The notes under the pieces were generated by a model. The model had not been told where the DNA came from, searched no databases, and saw nothing but the letters and a program-made list of their open reading frames with translations. Shown here in pieces: positions 24,875 through 32,176 of a stretch of 32,176 nucleotides of DNA. The stretch's first letter is position 1. Each line of letters starts with the position of its first letter. The stretch lies in assembly GCA_039818165.1 (NCBI GenBank), contig JBCBUL010000032.1, positions 1 through 32,176 on the forward strand, given 5' to 3'. Source of the stretch: UBA5336 sp039818165 (GTDB taxonomy: Bacteria; Pseudomonadota; Alphaproteobacteria; Caulobacterales; Hyphomonadaceae). The translations under genes and the position numbers were made by a program.

Positions 24875-25684
24875 TCAGCGTCGCCGCAGGACCGCATAGG
24901 CCTGTTGCAGTTCGCTCTTATGGGTGCCGACAATCTCGCACACATCGAAGTGTTCACGACATATCTCTTCCATCAGGGCGCGTGTCTGGAAGCTGGCCAT
25001 GGCGTTGGAGCCTTCCGAAAAGTCGTTTCGAATCGTGAAACCGTCCCTCGCCAAGGCCTCCCGGTCCACGGGTTCCGCGATCAGCTCCACATAATCCTCA
25101 TCATGGAACGTGATCACCACGATCCCACCAGGGCTCAGCACGCGCGCAAACTCCGCCAGCCAGAGCCGCTGTGACGCCAGCCGCAGATGGGTGAAGACTG
25201 ACAGCAGATAGATGACGTCAAATTCGTCAGAGCCATAGGGGAGGGGCGGCAGGAGCTTGTTTCGCCTGAAGTGTCCCGGAAGGTTGGCGCGGCACCAGGC
25301 CAGCAGCCGACCATTATAGTCCGCGCCATGGAGTTCGGCTTTGGTTAGGTTCGGCATGAAACGAATGACCCGCCCACAGCCACATCCCAAATCCAGCAGA
25401 CGGTGAGCCTCCTCAAAAGGCTTGCCGTTCCGAGTCACGATATCTGAGATGACCTGAGCCGTTTCGCCGCCGTGCTCGAGGAATTTGCGCCAATCCGAGT
25501 GCCCCACAACGGTTTGCATCAGGTAGGCGCTTGGCAAGGGCACCCCGCTTTCATCAGCCTTGGGCCAGTCGTCTGACGCATTGGCGAGGCGGTATTCGTG
25601 CAGGCGGTAGAGCCAGTGGCGAACGCCGGGCAGGCGCAGGACGCTTCGAACGGGTCGCTTCAGCAGGTCGATGACGGCTGACAC
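24875..25684 (-). CDS. Class I SAM-dependent methyltransferase
   Basis: Protein of 269 aa with motif I LLDLGCGCGRVIRF (about residues 95-108), an acidic motif II region LHGADYNGRLLAW and the post-motif DEFDVIYLLSVFTHL, followed by RVLSPGGIVVITFHDEDY. It is a soluble methyltransferase of unknown substrate; the N-terminal MQTVVGHSDWRKFLEHG resembles methyltransferases of glycan or small-molecule pathways. It lacks the NPPY motif of the release-factor methyltransferase PrmC. The start is GTG 25684, 4 nt after the prfC stop, with GGAG upstream; the frame is open further into prfC, but that part is non-homologous. Probably translated from the prfC transcript. Confidence 0.82.
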   Translation of the reverse strand: MSAVIDLLKRPVRSVLRLPGVRHWLYRLHEYRLANASDDWPKADESGVPLPSAYLMQTVVGHSDWRKFLEHGGETAQVISDIVTRNGKPFEEAHRLLDLGCGCGRVIRFMPNLTKAELHGADYNGRLLAWCRANLPGHFRRNKLLPPLPYGSDEFDVIYLLSVFTHLRLASQRLWLAEFARVLSPGGIVVITFHDEDYVELIAEPVDREALARDGFTIRNDFSEGSNAMASFQTRALMEEICREHFDVCEIVGTHKSELQQAYAVLRRR

Positions 25685-25688
25685 GCGG

Positions 25689-27281
25689 TCAGGTGCTCCG
25701 TTCCTTGGTTGCAGAAAAGCGGATATCCGGGTTCTTCTCCTGAGCGTAGCCGACATCCCAGGCGTTCTTGGCAAGGTAGACCGGCGCGTCGTCCAGATCA
25801 GTCCCGCTGGCGGACTTGTTCTTGTCCAGGAAGGCTTCGAGCGTTTTGGGATCATCGCAATCGAGCCAGCGCGCCACATTATAGGGGGCGGTCTCGAACT
25901 CGACCTCGAGATTGTATTCCGCGCCCAGGCGCTCGCTCATCACTTCGAACTGGAGTTGGCCCACAGCGCCGACGATCATGTCCGAGCCGATGGAGGGCTT
26001 GAACAGTTGCGTCACGCCTTCCTCGGCCAGACTTTCCAGCGCCTTGCGCAAGTGCTTTTGCTTCATCGGGTCCTTGATCCGCGCCCGGCGCAGGATTTCC
26101 GGCGCGAAGTTTGGAATGCCCGCAAACTGCACTTTGCCGGATGTCGAGAGACTGTCGCCGACACGAAGGGCGCCATGGTTCGGTACGCCGATGACGTCAC
26201 CTGCATACGCGGTTTCCATGATTTCGCGATCCTGGGCCAGGAACATGAGCGGATTGTGGATATTGAGCAGCTTGCCTGCTGCTGTCTTCAGTTTCATGCC
26301 GCGTTTGAACTCACCTGAAGAGAGCCGCAGGAATGCGATCCTGTCCCTGTGATTGGGGTCCATGTTCGCCTGGATCTTGAAGACAAATCCGGAGACTTCC
26401 TTGTCGTCACCCTCAATGATTTTTTGCTGGCCGCCGACATCTGCGGTTTGAGGCCGTGGACTGGGAGCAAATTCTTCCAGCGCGCCGAGCAGCTCCGGCA
26501 TGCCGAAGTGGCGAAGGGCGGAGCCGAAAATGATCGGCGTCATGTGTCCTTCCTTGTAGGCGGCCTCATTGAAGTCGGGCAGGGCCTCGCGGGCGAGCTC
26601 TGCGCCTTCCTCAATCTCGGCCTGGACCAGCTCATCCATCACTTTGGCGACGGAGTTTCCACCCCATTTGATGCGCTCGGTCTCGCCCGGCGTCACGTCG
26701 CCTTCCTTGCGGAACACGAGGAACTCATCCTTGCGCAAATCCATCATGCCAGCGAAGCGCTGACCGGAAGCGGCTGGCCAGTAGAGCGGGGCTGTGTCGA
26801 GCTGCAGTTTGTCGGCAATCTCATCGAGCAGGGCGAACGGGTCCTGGGCCTCCCGGTCCATCTTGTTGATGAAGGTGATGATCGGGATGTCGCGCATGCG
26901 GCACACTTCAAACAGCTTCAAGGTTTGCGGCTCGATGCCCTTGGCGGCGTCGAGCACCATGATGGCAGAGTCAGCGGCCGTTAGCGTCCGGTATGTGTCT
27001 TCCGAGAAGTCTTCGTGCCCCGGCGTATCCAGCAGGTTGAAGACCTCGCCCGAGTGTTCGAACGTCATCACCGATGACGCCACCGAAATGCCTCGGTCGC
27101 GTTCGATCTTCATCCAGTCCGACTGGGTTCGGCGACGCTCGCCCCGGGCGGCAACCTGTCCGGCAAGACGAATGGCGCCGCCCGCGAGCAGGAGCGCTTC
27201 GGTGAGTGTGGTCTTGCCGGCATCCGGGTGCGAAATGATCGCAAAGGTGCGGCGGCGTTCGGATTCTTCGGTCAGCGACAT
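25689..27281 (-). CDS. prfC: Peptide chain release factor 3 (RF3)
   Basis: Translational GTPase of 530 aa that recycles RF1/RF2 from the ribosome after termination. G1 ISHPDAGKTT (16-25), RGISV (switch I, about 63-67), G3 DTPGHEDF (85-92) and G4 NKMD (139-142) are intact. RRRTQSDWMKIE and the C-terminal RWLDCDDPK are RF3-specific and separate it from EF-G. Length agrees with E. coli RF3 (529 aa). It lies between pstS upstream (33-nt gap) and a methyltransferase downstream on the same strand. Confidence 0.96.
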   Translation of the reverse strand: MSLTEESERRRTFAIISHPDAGKTTLTEALLLAGGAIRLAGQVAARGERRRTQSDWMKIERDRGISVASSVMTFEHSGEVFNLLDTPGHEDFSEDTYRTLTAADSAIMVLDAAKGIEPQTLKLFEVCRMRDIPIITFINKMDREAQDPFALLDEIADKLQLDTAPLYWPAASGQRFAGMMDLRKDEFLVFRKEGDVTPGETERIKWGGNSVAKVMDELVQAEIEEGAELAREALPDFNEAAYKEGHMTPIIFGSALRHFGMPELLGALEEFAPSPRPQTADVGGQQKIIEGDDKEVSGFVFKIQANMDPNHRDRIAFLRLSSGEFKRGMKLKTAAGKLLNIHNPLMFLAQDREIMETAYAGDVIGVPNHGALRVGDSLSTSGKVQFAGIPNFAPEILRRARIKDPMKQKHLRKALESLAEEGVTQLFKPSIGSDMIVGAVGQLQFEVMSERLGAEYNLEVEFETAPYNVARWLDCDDPKTLEAFLDKNKSASGTDLDDAPVYLAKNAWDVGYAQEKNPDIRFSATKERST

Positions 27282-27314
27282 GGGGCGCGACTTAAGACGG
27301 ATTGTGGGACGACG

Positions 27315-28409
27315 CTAGCCCTCTCCGTCCGTCGCCAGCAGCACAAGGCCGAGGGCATGCTCGCGCACAGCCGTACGTTCGGTCGCCGGTAATGGGATGA
27401 GGCCTTTTTCCGCCAGATATCCCATGGGGCCCCAGGCATCGTCATCGGTGAAGGATGAGACATACGCCATGAGGCCGGGCACCAGGTCCACATTCTGGGC
27501 CTTGATGTAGAAATACATGGACCGTGAAATCTTGTAGTCCCCCGAGGCAATTGCGTCGAACGTGGGCACGACACCATTGATACGGGCGGCTTTCACGCGA
27601 TCGCCATTCTGCTCTGCCGATGAAAAGCCAAGAACGCCGACCACATTTGGGTTGTTGATCAGGGTCTGGATGATGGCAGTGTCATTTTCGCCGCTGTCGA
27701 CCCAGGCGCCATCGGTGCGGATCGTGGTGGCGCGCCGGGAGAAGGCATCGGGGTCGGATTCTTCCAGAGCAAGCATTTCTGGAACTTCTTCCGCGCCATA
27801 TTCCATGGCGATCTCGACAAAGGCATCGCGCGTGCCCGATGTGGGCGGTGGGCCAGACACCCGGATTGGCAGATCCGGCAGGGCCGCGTCGATATCTGAC
27901 CATCTTGCCGTTTCGTTCGGTTTCCAGCCACCCTGACCGTCGGGGATCTCCACGGCGAGCGCCCGCCAAATTTGCTCTTTCGTCAGATCGAAGTCAGGCG
28001 CCTCCTTGCCCGTCGCGAGCACGATGCCGTCATAGCCAATCTTTACTTCCACAAGCTCGGTCACGCCGGCCTCACGGCAAAGGGCAATTTCGGAAGGCTT
28101 CACCCTGCGCGAGGCATTTGAGATGGAGGGTTCTTCCGGGCCGATTCCATTACAGAACGCCTTGAAACCGCCGCCTGTGCCCGTGGTCTCGACAATCGGT
28201 GTGGCATAGCGCGTTGAAGCGCCGAATTGCTCGGCCACGGTCGTTGCGAAGGGGGACACCGTGGAGGAGCCAACAATACGAATGCGGTCAGCCTGCCCGA
28301 GGGGAGGCGGTGGGGGAACGGATTCGCCATCAAAGCGCGACAGGCCACTGTCTCCACACGCACTCAGCACAAAGGCGAGGCATGCGGCGGCAAAGTGTTT
28401 CAGCGTCAT
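27315..28409 (-). CDS. PstS-like phosphate-binding lipoprotein
   Basis: Periplasmic substrate-binding protein of 364 aa in the PstS family. A lipoprotein signal MTLKHFAAACLAFVLSAC is followed by the phosphate-binding start IRIVGSSTVSPFATTVAEQF. Further conserved patches are SNASRRVK, KIGYDGIVLA and PPTSGTRDAFVE, all contacts with phosphate in PstS. The start is ATG 28409, with AAGGG about 10 nt upstream; a GTG directly before it is an alternative. The usual pstC-pstA-pstB-phoU cluster is absent here, so it is either an orphan PstS or partners with a transporter elsewhere. No convincing PHO box was found upstream. Confidence 0.88.
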   Translation of the reverse strand: MTLKHFAAACLAFVLSACGDSGLSRFDGESVPPPPPLGQADRIRIVGSSTVSPFATTVAEQFGASTRYATPIVETTGTGGGFKAFCNGIGPEEPSISNASRRVKPSEIALCREAGVTELVEVKIGYDGIVLATGKEAPDFDLTKEQIWRALAVEIPDGQGGWKPNETARWSDIDAALPDLPIRVSGPPPTSGTRDAFVEIAMEYGAEEVPEMLALEESDPDAFSRRATTIRTDGAWVDSGENDTAIIQTLINNPNVVGVLGFSSAEQNGDRVKAARINGVVPTFDAIASGDYKISRSMYFYIKAQNVDLVPGLMAYVSSFTDDDAWGPMGYLAEKGLIPLPATERTAVREHALGLVLLATDGEG

Positions 28410-28603
28410 CACGGGTAGCCCTTATCAGTCTCGCCCCAAAGGTACTTCGCGAGTGTGACACCCGCAAGAAACCAAGGCGTTTGCAGCACAAATGACTTGC
28501 TCAGCCGGGCTGCCATGCATATGAACCGGCGAAGGCGGACATCGCGGCCCGGAGGCGGGCACATCGCGCACTAACGCCAGTCACAGGCGGGTCGTTTGAG
28601 CCC

Positions 28604-28702
28604 ATGTCACTGGAGTAGGCGATAGACCGCGCGGCCACCGTTCAGGAATTCATATCAGCCAATGCGCCCGATGCGCCGGTATTCTGCTACCGGCCGCACA
28701 AA
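28604..28702 (+). other. Interrupted 5' end of the decarboxylase gene (ATG-TCA-CTG-GAG-TAG)
   Basis: In frame with the decarboxylase below, an ATG at 28604 is followed by three sense codons and a TAG (28616-28618). The frame then continues as AIDRAATVQEFISANAPD, then PVFCYRPHKL, which is exactly the kind of N-terminal strand and helix that precedes the AVKANP core in this fold. Reading CAG instead of TAG would give a natural N-terminus, MSLEQAIDRAA. Between the TAG and TTG 28703 there is no ATG, GTG or TTG, only ATA codons at 28622 (with GGAG at 28612-28615, 6 nt upstream) and 28652. It looks like one G:C to A:T change, or a non-standard restart. Confidence 0.6.
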
Positions 28703-29812
28703 TTGGCCGCGGCAGCACATTGGTTTCGTGACGGGTTTCCCGGCGAGGTCTTCTATGCGGTGAAGGCCAATCCTGCGCCGCATATTCTGGCGGGGCTCTG
28801 GGAGGCTGGGCTGCGCAGTTTCGACGTTGCATCCGCGGCCGAAGTCGAGGCGGTGGCGACGCAGTTTCCAGAAGCGACACTCGCCTTCATGCATCCTGTA
28901 AAAAACCGTAGTGCCATTGCGCGGGCTTACCACGCCCATGGTGTGCGCCGCTTTGTACTCGACAGCCAGGCTGAGTTGGACAAGATCCTCGATGCGACCG
29001 GACACGCCCGGGACCTGACCCTTGTGGTGCGCGTCGGTGTTTCAAATGAAGGTGCGACGGTGCCCCTGACGGGCAAGTTCGGAGCAAATCAGGACGTTGC
29101 ACCGGACCTGTTGCGTGCCACCCGGCGTGTCGCAGACAAGCTCGGCGTGTCATTCCATGTCGGCAGCCAGGCGATGAACCCGGGCGCCTGGGCAACTGCG
29201 ATGGCTGATGTGTCAGGGCTGATCGTGGATGCTGCCGTTACCGTTGACGTTGTCGACGTCGGGGGCGGCTTCCCGGCGACTTATGGCACCCCGCCTGCTC
29301 TCGACTACTATAGCGAGCTCATCGACCGGGCCTTCGAAGACATGATGGTTCTGGAAAGTGCTGAACTCTGGAGCGAGCCTGGCCGCGCCCTTGTCGCCGA
29401 AAGCGAAAGCTTGCTTGTCCGCATCGAAGGCACCAAGGGCGACAGGCTTTATCTCAATGATGGCGGATTCGGCGCCCTTTATGATGCGGTGAATTTGGGC
29501 TGGCCATTCCCGGTGCGGGCCCTGCGCGTCGACGAGGCGCTCGGCCCTGCAAGCGAAGGCTACACCCTTTACGGCCCGACCTGCGATAGCGCTGACCGTT
29601 TCCCGGAGGCTGTCTACCTCCCAGCCGATCTTCGCGAGGGAGACTATCTGGAGTTCGGCAATATCGGCGCCTATGGCCGCACCATGGCGACGCGCTTTAA
29701 CGGCTACGGCGCCTACGAACTGATCGAAGTGGCAGACCAGCCCTTTGCCAGTGCCTATGGGGCGGCGTCACCAATCGCAACAGCAGCTGTGCAAACCTCG
29801 TTCAATCCGTAG
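28703..29812 (+). CDS. PLP-dependent ornithine/diaminopimelate decarboxylase family protein (N-terminally truncated)
   Basis: Fold-type III PLP enzyme. The PLP lysine lies in FYAVKANP, followed by FDVASAAEVE, HPVK, FVLDSQAELDKI, HVGSQ, DVGGGFP (phosphate-binding glycines), EPGR and GPTCDSADRF, the complete decarboxylase signature set. The substrate is probably ornithine or a related diamino acid, feeding polyamine synthesis, but lysine or diaminopimelate cannot be excluded. From TTG 28703, the only canonical start after the in-frame TAG, the protein is 369 aa and lacks about 33 N-terminal residues that normally form a strand of the second domain; TTG has no ribosome site. The catalytic core is intact, so recent inactivation, non-canonical initiation or a base error are the options. 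Its 3' end overlaps murI by 58 nt. Confidence 0.85.
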   Translation: MAAAAHWFRDGFPGEVFYAVKANPAPHILAGLWEAGLRSFDVASAAEVEAVATQFPEATLAFMHPVKNRSAIARAYHAHGVRRFVLDSQAELDKILDATGHARDLTLVVRVGVSNEGATVPLTGKFGANQDVAPDLLRATRRVADKLGVSFHVGSQAMNPGAWATAMADVSGLIVDAAVTVDVVDVGGGFPATYGTPPALDYYSELIDRAFEDMMVLESAELWSEPGRALVAESESLLVRIEGTKGDRLYLNDGGFGALYDAVNLGWPFPVRALRVDEALGPASEGYTLYGPTCDSADRFPEAVYLPADLREGDYLEFGNIGAYGRTMATRFNGYGAYELIEVADQPFASAYGAASPIATAAVQTSFNP

Positions 29813-30600
29813 CGCCCGAGCGCTGCGGTCAACCTTGGACTGGCTGACTGCGTCGTGATCCATGCGCGAGTGTCCCGGTCACGATCCGGGCCTGCGGGTA
29901 GGCTTTCAAGGACACGAATGGCTTGCCGCGCGATGGCGTCTCCGCTGTCGATATACGTCACGCCAGCCGGCGCGGTTCGGACCAATTGGTCCCGCAGTAG
30001 TGGAAAGTGGGTGCAGGCCAGGACAACCGTATCAAGGCTTTTGCTTGTATCAGCTTCAAACAGAGGGGCCTGCGCGGCCGCGATCTTGTCAAGCGGCACT
30101 GCTTCGCCTGCCGCAACGTGTTCAGCGAGGTGGACCAGTTCCACGCTGCCATGCTGAATGACCCGGCATGTGCTGGCAAAGTCGGCAATCAGTCTGGCCG
30201 TATAAGGCCGCGCCAGTGTGCCTGGCGTTGCCAGCAGGCCAATTGTCTTTTTTTGGCTCATGGCCGCCGCTGGCTTGATGGCGGGCACCGTCCCGATCAC
30301 GGGAATGTCCAGCACGGCGCGGGTGGCGTCTAACGCCAGTGTGCTGGCCGTGTTGCAGGCGATCACCAGCGCATCGGGTTTGGAGACTTCGACCATGGCT
30401 TTGGCGGCGGCAGGCACTCTCGCAGCCAGGGCTTCGTCAGGTTTGTCTCCATAGGGGAAAAAGCGGGTATCTGCGCCATAGTCGATCACCAGGTCAGGCG
30501 CGAGGCGCTCCAGCGCCCGGCGGACAGATAATCCACCCATCCCGGAGTCGAAGATCAGCACTTTCTGGCCGGGCCGAAGATGTGAGTCGTTAGCGTTCAT
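29755..30600 (-). CDS. murI: Glutamate racemase
   Basis: Cytoplasmic cofactor-independent racemase of 281 aa that makes D-glutamate for peptidoglycan. Both catalytic cysteines are present: C82 in ACNTAST and C196 in ACTHFPLL, and the N-terminal FDSGMGGLSV (D18) is intact, as is PYGDK. Length is normal. AGGGAG precedes ATG 30600. The last 58 nt overlap the 3' end of the convergent decarboxylase gene, so the C-terminal residues of both proteins are encoded on opposite strands of the same DNA. Confidence 0.95.
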   Translation of the reverse strand: MNANDSHLRPGQKVLIFDSGMGGLSVRRALERLAPDLVIDYGADTRFFPYGDKPDEALAARVPAAAKAMVEVSKPDALVIACNTASTLALDATRAVLDIPVIGTVPAIKPAAAMSQKKTIGLLATPGTLARPYTARLIADFASTCRVIQHGSVELVHLAEHVAAGEAVPLDKIAAAQAPLFEADTSKSLDTVVLACTHFPLLRDQLVRTAPAGVTYIDSGDAIARQAIRVLESLPAGPDRDRDTRAWITTQSASPRLTAALGRYGLNEVCTAAVAIGDAAP

Positions 30601-30731
30601 ACTTCTCCCTAGTCAACTCGCACGGCGGCAAAAAGAGGGCGCGTGACTTAGCGAGCGCAAAAAGAAATTGTGCGGCGCACCATTTTCTGATATCCACAGT
30701 AATGAACGCTGGAAAAAACGGACTTGCCCCG

Positions 30732-31433
30732 ATGACCTACACACCTGTTCTGACGCCTTTTGCTTTCTTTGCCACCGCCGCGCGCGCGGCGTTGGAGGCC
30801 AACATTTCCATGCAGGAGACGATGGTCAGCGCGATGGAGCGGGCCTCGAAGTCTACTGTGTCTCCTGTCAGCTGGGTCTCGGCTGAGCTGCCGGTGCCGA
30901 ATCCGAAATTCTACTTTGACGAAGAAGTCATGCGCGAGGGCTTCCACAAGCTGGCGGACGCCAATCTCGGCGCGTGGGAACATGCTGCAGACATGCTGAA
31001 GGCCGTTCCAAGCTGGGCAAGCTGGCCAACGCGCGTGCCGGGTACGGTCATGACCGATATTTTCGACCGCATGCGCCGCGCGGGCATGCCTATGATGGCT
31101 GCCAATGACAGCTGGGTCACGGCCGCTGAGAATTTCTCTCCGCCCGCATTCTGGAAGTCAGCCGCGCCCTCCGCAGCGACAGTAGCGACCGGACCGGAGC
31201 TTCTGGACGCGCCGAATGGAGAGCCGGACGACCTGACCGAGATCAAGGGCATCGGTGCCAAACTTTCTGCCATGCTGTATGATCTGGGCATCTACCACTT
31301 CCATCAGATCGCTGCCTGGACCAAGGCCGATGGCGAATGGATCGATGACAAGCTGGCCTTCAAGAATCGCGTGACACGCGAAAACTGGATCGCCCAGGCC
31401 AAGTCGCTCGCTGCTGGAACCGCTGCTGCGTAG
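30732..31433 (+). CDS. Phasin-like protein with C-terminal helix-hairpin-helix domain
   Basis: Protein of 233 aa. Residues about 10-130 are amphipathic helices rich in Ala, Met and Trp, similar in composition and pattern to phasins, which coat polyhydroxyalkanoate granules. Residues about 166-227 (DDLTEIKGIGAKLSAML, then LGIYHFHQIAAWT and NWIAQAKSLA) match the HhH tail found on alphaproteobacterial NuoE and ribosomal L21 extensions. The function is unknown; a DNA- or RNA-binding granule protein is conceivable. Start: ATG 30732 is preferred because a promoter-like pair TTGTGC/TATCCA (30668-30696) would start transcription near 30703. ATG 30702 would add 10 residues and has no ribosome site. 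Confidence 0.78.
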   Translation: MTYTPVLTPFAFFATAARAALEANISMQETMVSAMERASKSTVSPVSWVSAELPVPNPKFYFDEEVMREGFHKLADANLGAWEHAADMLKAVPSWASWPTRVPGTVMTDIFDRMRRAGMPMMAANDSWVTAAENFSPPAFWKSAAPSAATVATGPELLDAPNGEPDDLTEIKGIGAKLSAMLYDLGIYHFHQIAAWTKADGEWIDDKLAFKNRVTRENWIAQAKSLAAGTAAA

Positions 31434-31522
31434 GTCGCTTCAGGAGCCGAAATGGCCCTCCGGCGAATTACGGGCCAAACCGCAGCACTTCGCACGTGTC
31501 GACAGCATGCTGCCCACGCGTG

Positions 31523-31858
31523 CTAGCGCTGCTTTCGCTTTTCGAGCTGCCGTGAGCGTATGACGAGATACACGGCGAAGGCCGTTGCGACGCCCGGCGC
31601 AAAACAAAGCGGAACAACAACCCATCCATGGCGAATACTGAGGGCGCTGCGTTCGTATACCATCCAGATCATCAGGATTACGGCGCAGAGGATTACATCC
31701 AACGAGTATCCACTCGAAAATGGGTTCACGAACCCTGCTGCAAATGCCCCTACAACGTCACCTGACTCCAGTAGTGCCGGAACGACGATCACGCTGAAGG
31801 CGACCGCAAAAGCGGCTCCAAAAAACAGCACAGCGACCTCGAAAAGAGTTCTGTTCAT
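31523..31858 (-). CDS. DUF2834-type small membrane protein
   Basis: Protein of 111 aa with three hydrophobic segments (about residues 7-27, 55-68 and 80-99) and the motif FVNPFSSGYSLDVILCA, resembling DUF2834 proteins, whose function is unknown. The C-terminus is basic (RSRQLEKRKQR), placing it in the cytoplasm. ATG 31858 has GAGGACG upstream. It lies on the minus strand between the HhH protein and a truncated hydrolase. Confidence 0.75.
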   Translation of the reverse strand: MNRTLFEVAVLFFGAAFAVAFSVIVVPALLESGDVVGAFAAGFVNPFSSGYSLDVILCAVILMIWMVYERSALSIRHGWVVVPLCFAPGVATAFAVYLVIRSRQLEKRKQR

Positions 31859-31951
31859 GGCGTCGTCGTCCTCTCATTGGTTAGAGCCTGGGTCAGAAAC
31901 GGTCTCGAGACTTGATCGCCGGTTTAGCCGAAGCGCTGCCAAACGTTTTGA

Positions 31952-32176
31952 TCACGGCTGAGGAACACTGCGGACCTCGTAGAGCGGGTCTCCGTCGCGC
32001 AAATGGGCCGCGATGAAATTCAGCGTCAGGTCTCTGAGGGTTTGCCCATCAACGCTGGTGACATTAATGCGCAGCTCATCGAAACTATGACCCGCGCCTT
32101 CAACCGTATAAAACGCATAAGGAACGGAGAAGGCTTGCGCTTCAGCTTCCAGCCCCAAAGCTTCTGAGTAGTCGAC
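31952..32176 (-). CDS. Alpha/beta hydrolase, C-terminal part (cut by window edge)
   Basis: The frame is open to the right edge of the window and codes for the last 74 residues of a protein. YTVEGAGHSFDEL contains the catalytic histidine of the alpha/beta-hydrolase triad (GAGHSF), preceded by a strand (VPYAFY), and the remaining helix ends FIAAHLRDGDP. This fits the C-terminus of an esterase, dienelactone-hydrolase or peptidase-like member. The start and nucleophile lie outside the window, so the subfamily cannot be given. An internal TTG (32158) should not be taken as the start. Confidence 0.75.
   Translation of the reverse strand, partial: VDYSEALGLEAEAQAFSVPYAFYTVEGAGHSFDELRINVTSVDGQTLRDLTLNFIAAHLRDGDPLYEVRSVPQP

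Noticed and set aside
24875..25684. PrmC (release-factor methyltransferase) because of linkage to prfC
   Set aside because: No NPPY motif; the fold is class I but of another subfamily.
28534..28568. Short direct repeat of GGCGG(G/-)(C/-)ACATCGCG
   Set aside because: Two imperfect copies of about 13-15 nt with no further units; too little to call a repeat element.
28410..28600. Possible PHO box upstream of pstS
   Set aside because: Only isolated TGTCA-like halves; no pair with the 11-nt periodicity of the PhoB site.
28616..28618. TAG as pyrrolysine or another recoding signal
   Set aside because: No recoding context or pyl genes in the window; a CAG to TAG change or restart is simpler.
1..32176. 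CRISPR arrays, IS elements, prophage, toxin-antitoxin or defence islands
   Set aside because: No regularly spaced repeats, transposase, integrase or recognisable defence domains were seen in any frame.

Overview
The window is ordinary chromosomal DNA from a GC-rich alphaproteobacterium, most likely of the Caulobacterales/Hyphomonadaceae type. The evidence is a FlbT flagellar regulator very close to the Caulobacter family, a DksA with a degenerate zinc finger of the alphaproteobacterial kind, an RNase E/G-yacG pair, DUF938, DUF2270 and DUF2834 proteins, and a HhH tail typical of alphaproteobacterial NuoE/L21 proteins. No IS element, phage gene, integrase, CRISPR array or rRNA was seen. About 35 protein genes and one tRNA are packed with short gaps and many 4-nt overlaps; no gene-free stretch exceeds 300 nt.

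Left part (1-12100): tRNA-Phe(GAA) on the minus strand with its own promoter, then RNase E/G-like and yacG (plus strand), a DUF938 methyltransferase and an acyl-CoA ligase (minus), a DUF2270 membrane protein and a large beta-propeller lipoprotein (plus), a small lipoprotein with no ordinary start codon and a MoxR ATPase (minus), flbT with an uncharacterised small partner behind a sigma-54-like site, a MarC membrane protein, a signal-anchored protein of unknown function (minus) and dksA.

Middle (12100-22700): a polytopic membrane protein and two translationally coupled hotdog thioesterases (minus). Divergent from them is a coupled trio of flavin monooxygenase, unknown 96-aa protein and M23 lipoprotein peptidase. 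A TetR regulator, an HSL-type esterase and a quinone-oxidoreductase-like MDR enzyme follow, probably one lipid or xenobiotic catabolic operon. Then come a glycine-zipper/OmpA lipoprotein with a strong intrinsic terminator and the ABC-F protein Uup, whose start region carries a perfect TGTGA-N6-TCACA palindrome.

Right part (22700-32176): a secreted PAN-domain protein, an MscS channel, a methyltransferase coupled to prfC (RF3), a stand-alone PstS, an ornithine/diaminopimelate-decarboxylase-like gene whose natural 5' end is interrupted by an in-frame TAG, murI overlapping it tail to tail, a phasin-like protein with a HhH tail, a DUF2834 membrane protein and the 3' end of an alpha/beta hydrolase cut by the window edge.

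I found no clearly new defence or mobile system. The most unusual signals are two genes whose natural starts are broken (a lipoprotein at 7609-7624 and the decarboxylase at 28604-28624), the sigma-54/flbT leader, and the CRP-like site on uup.
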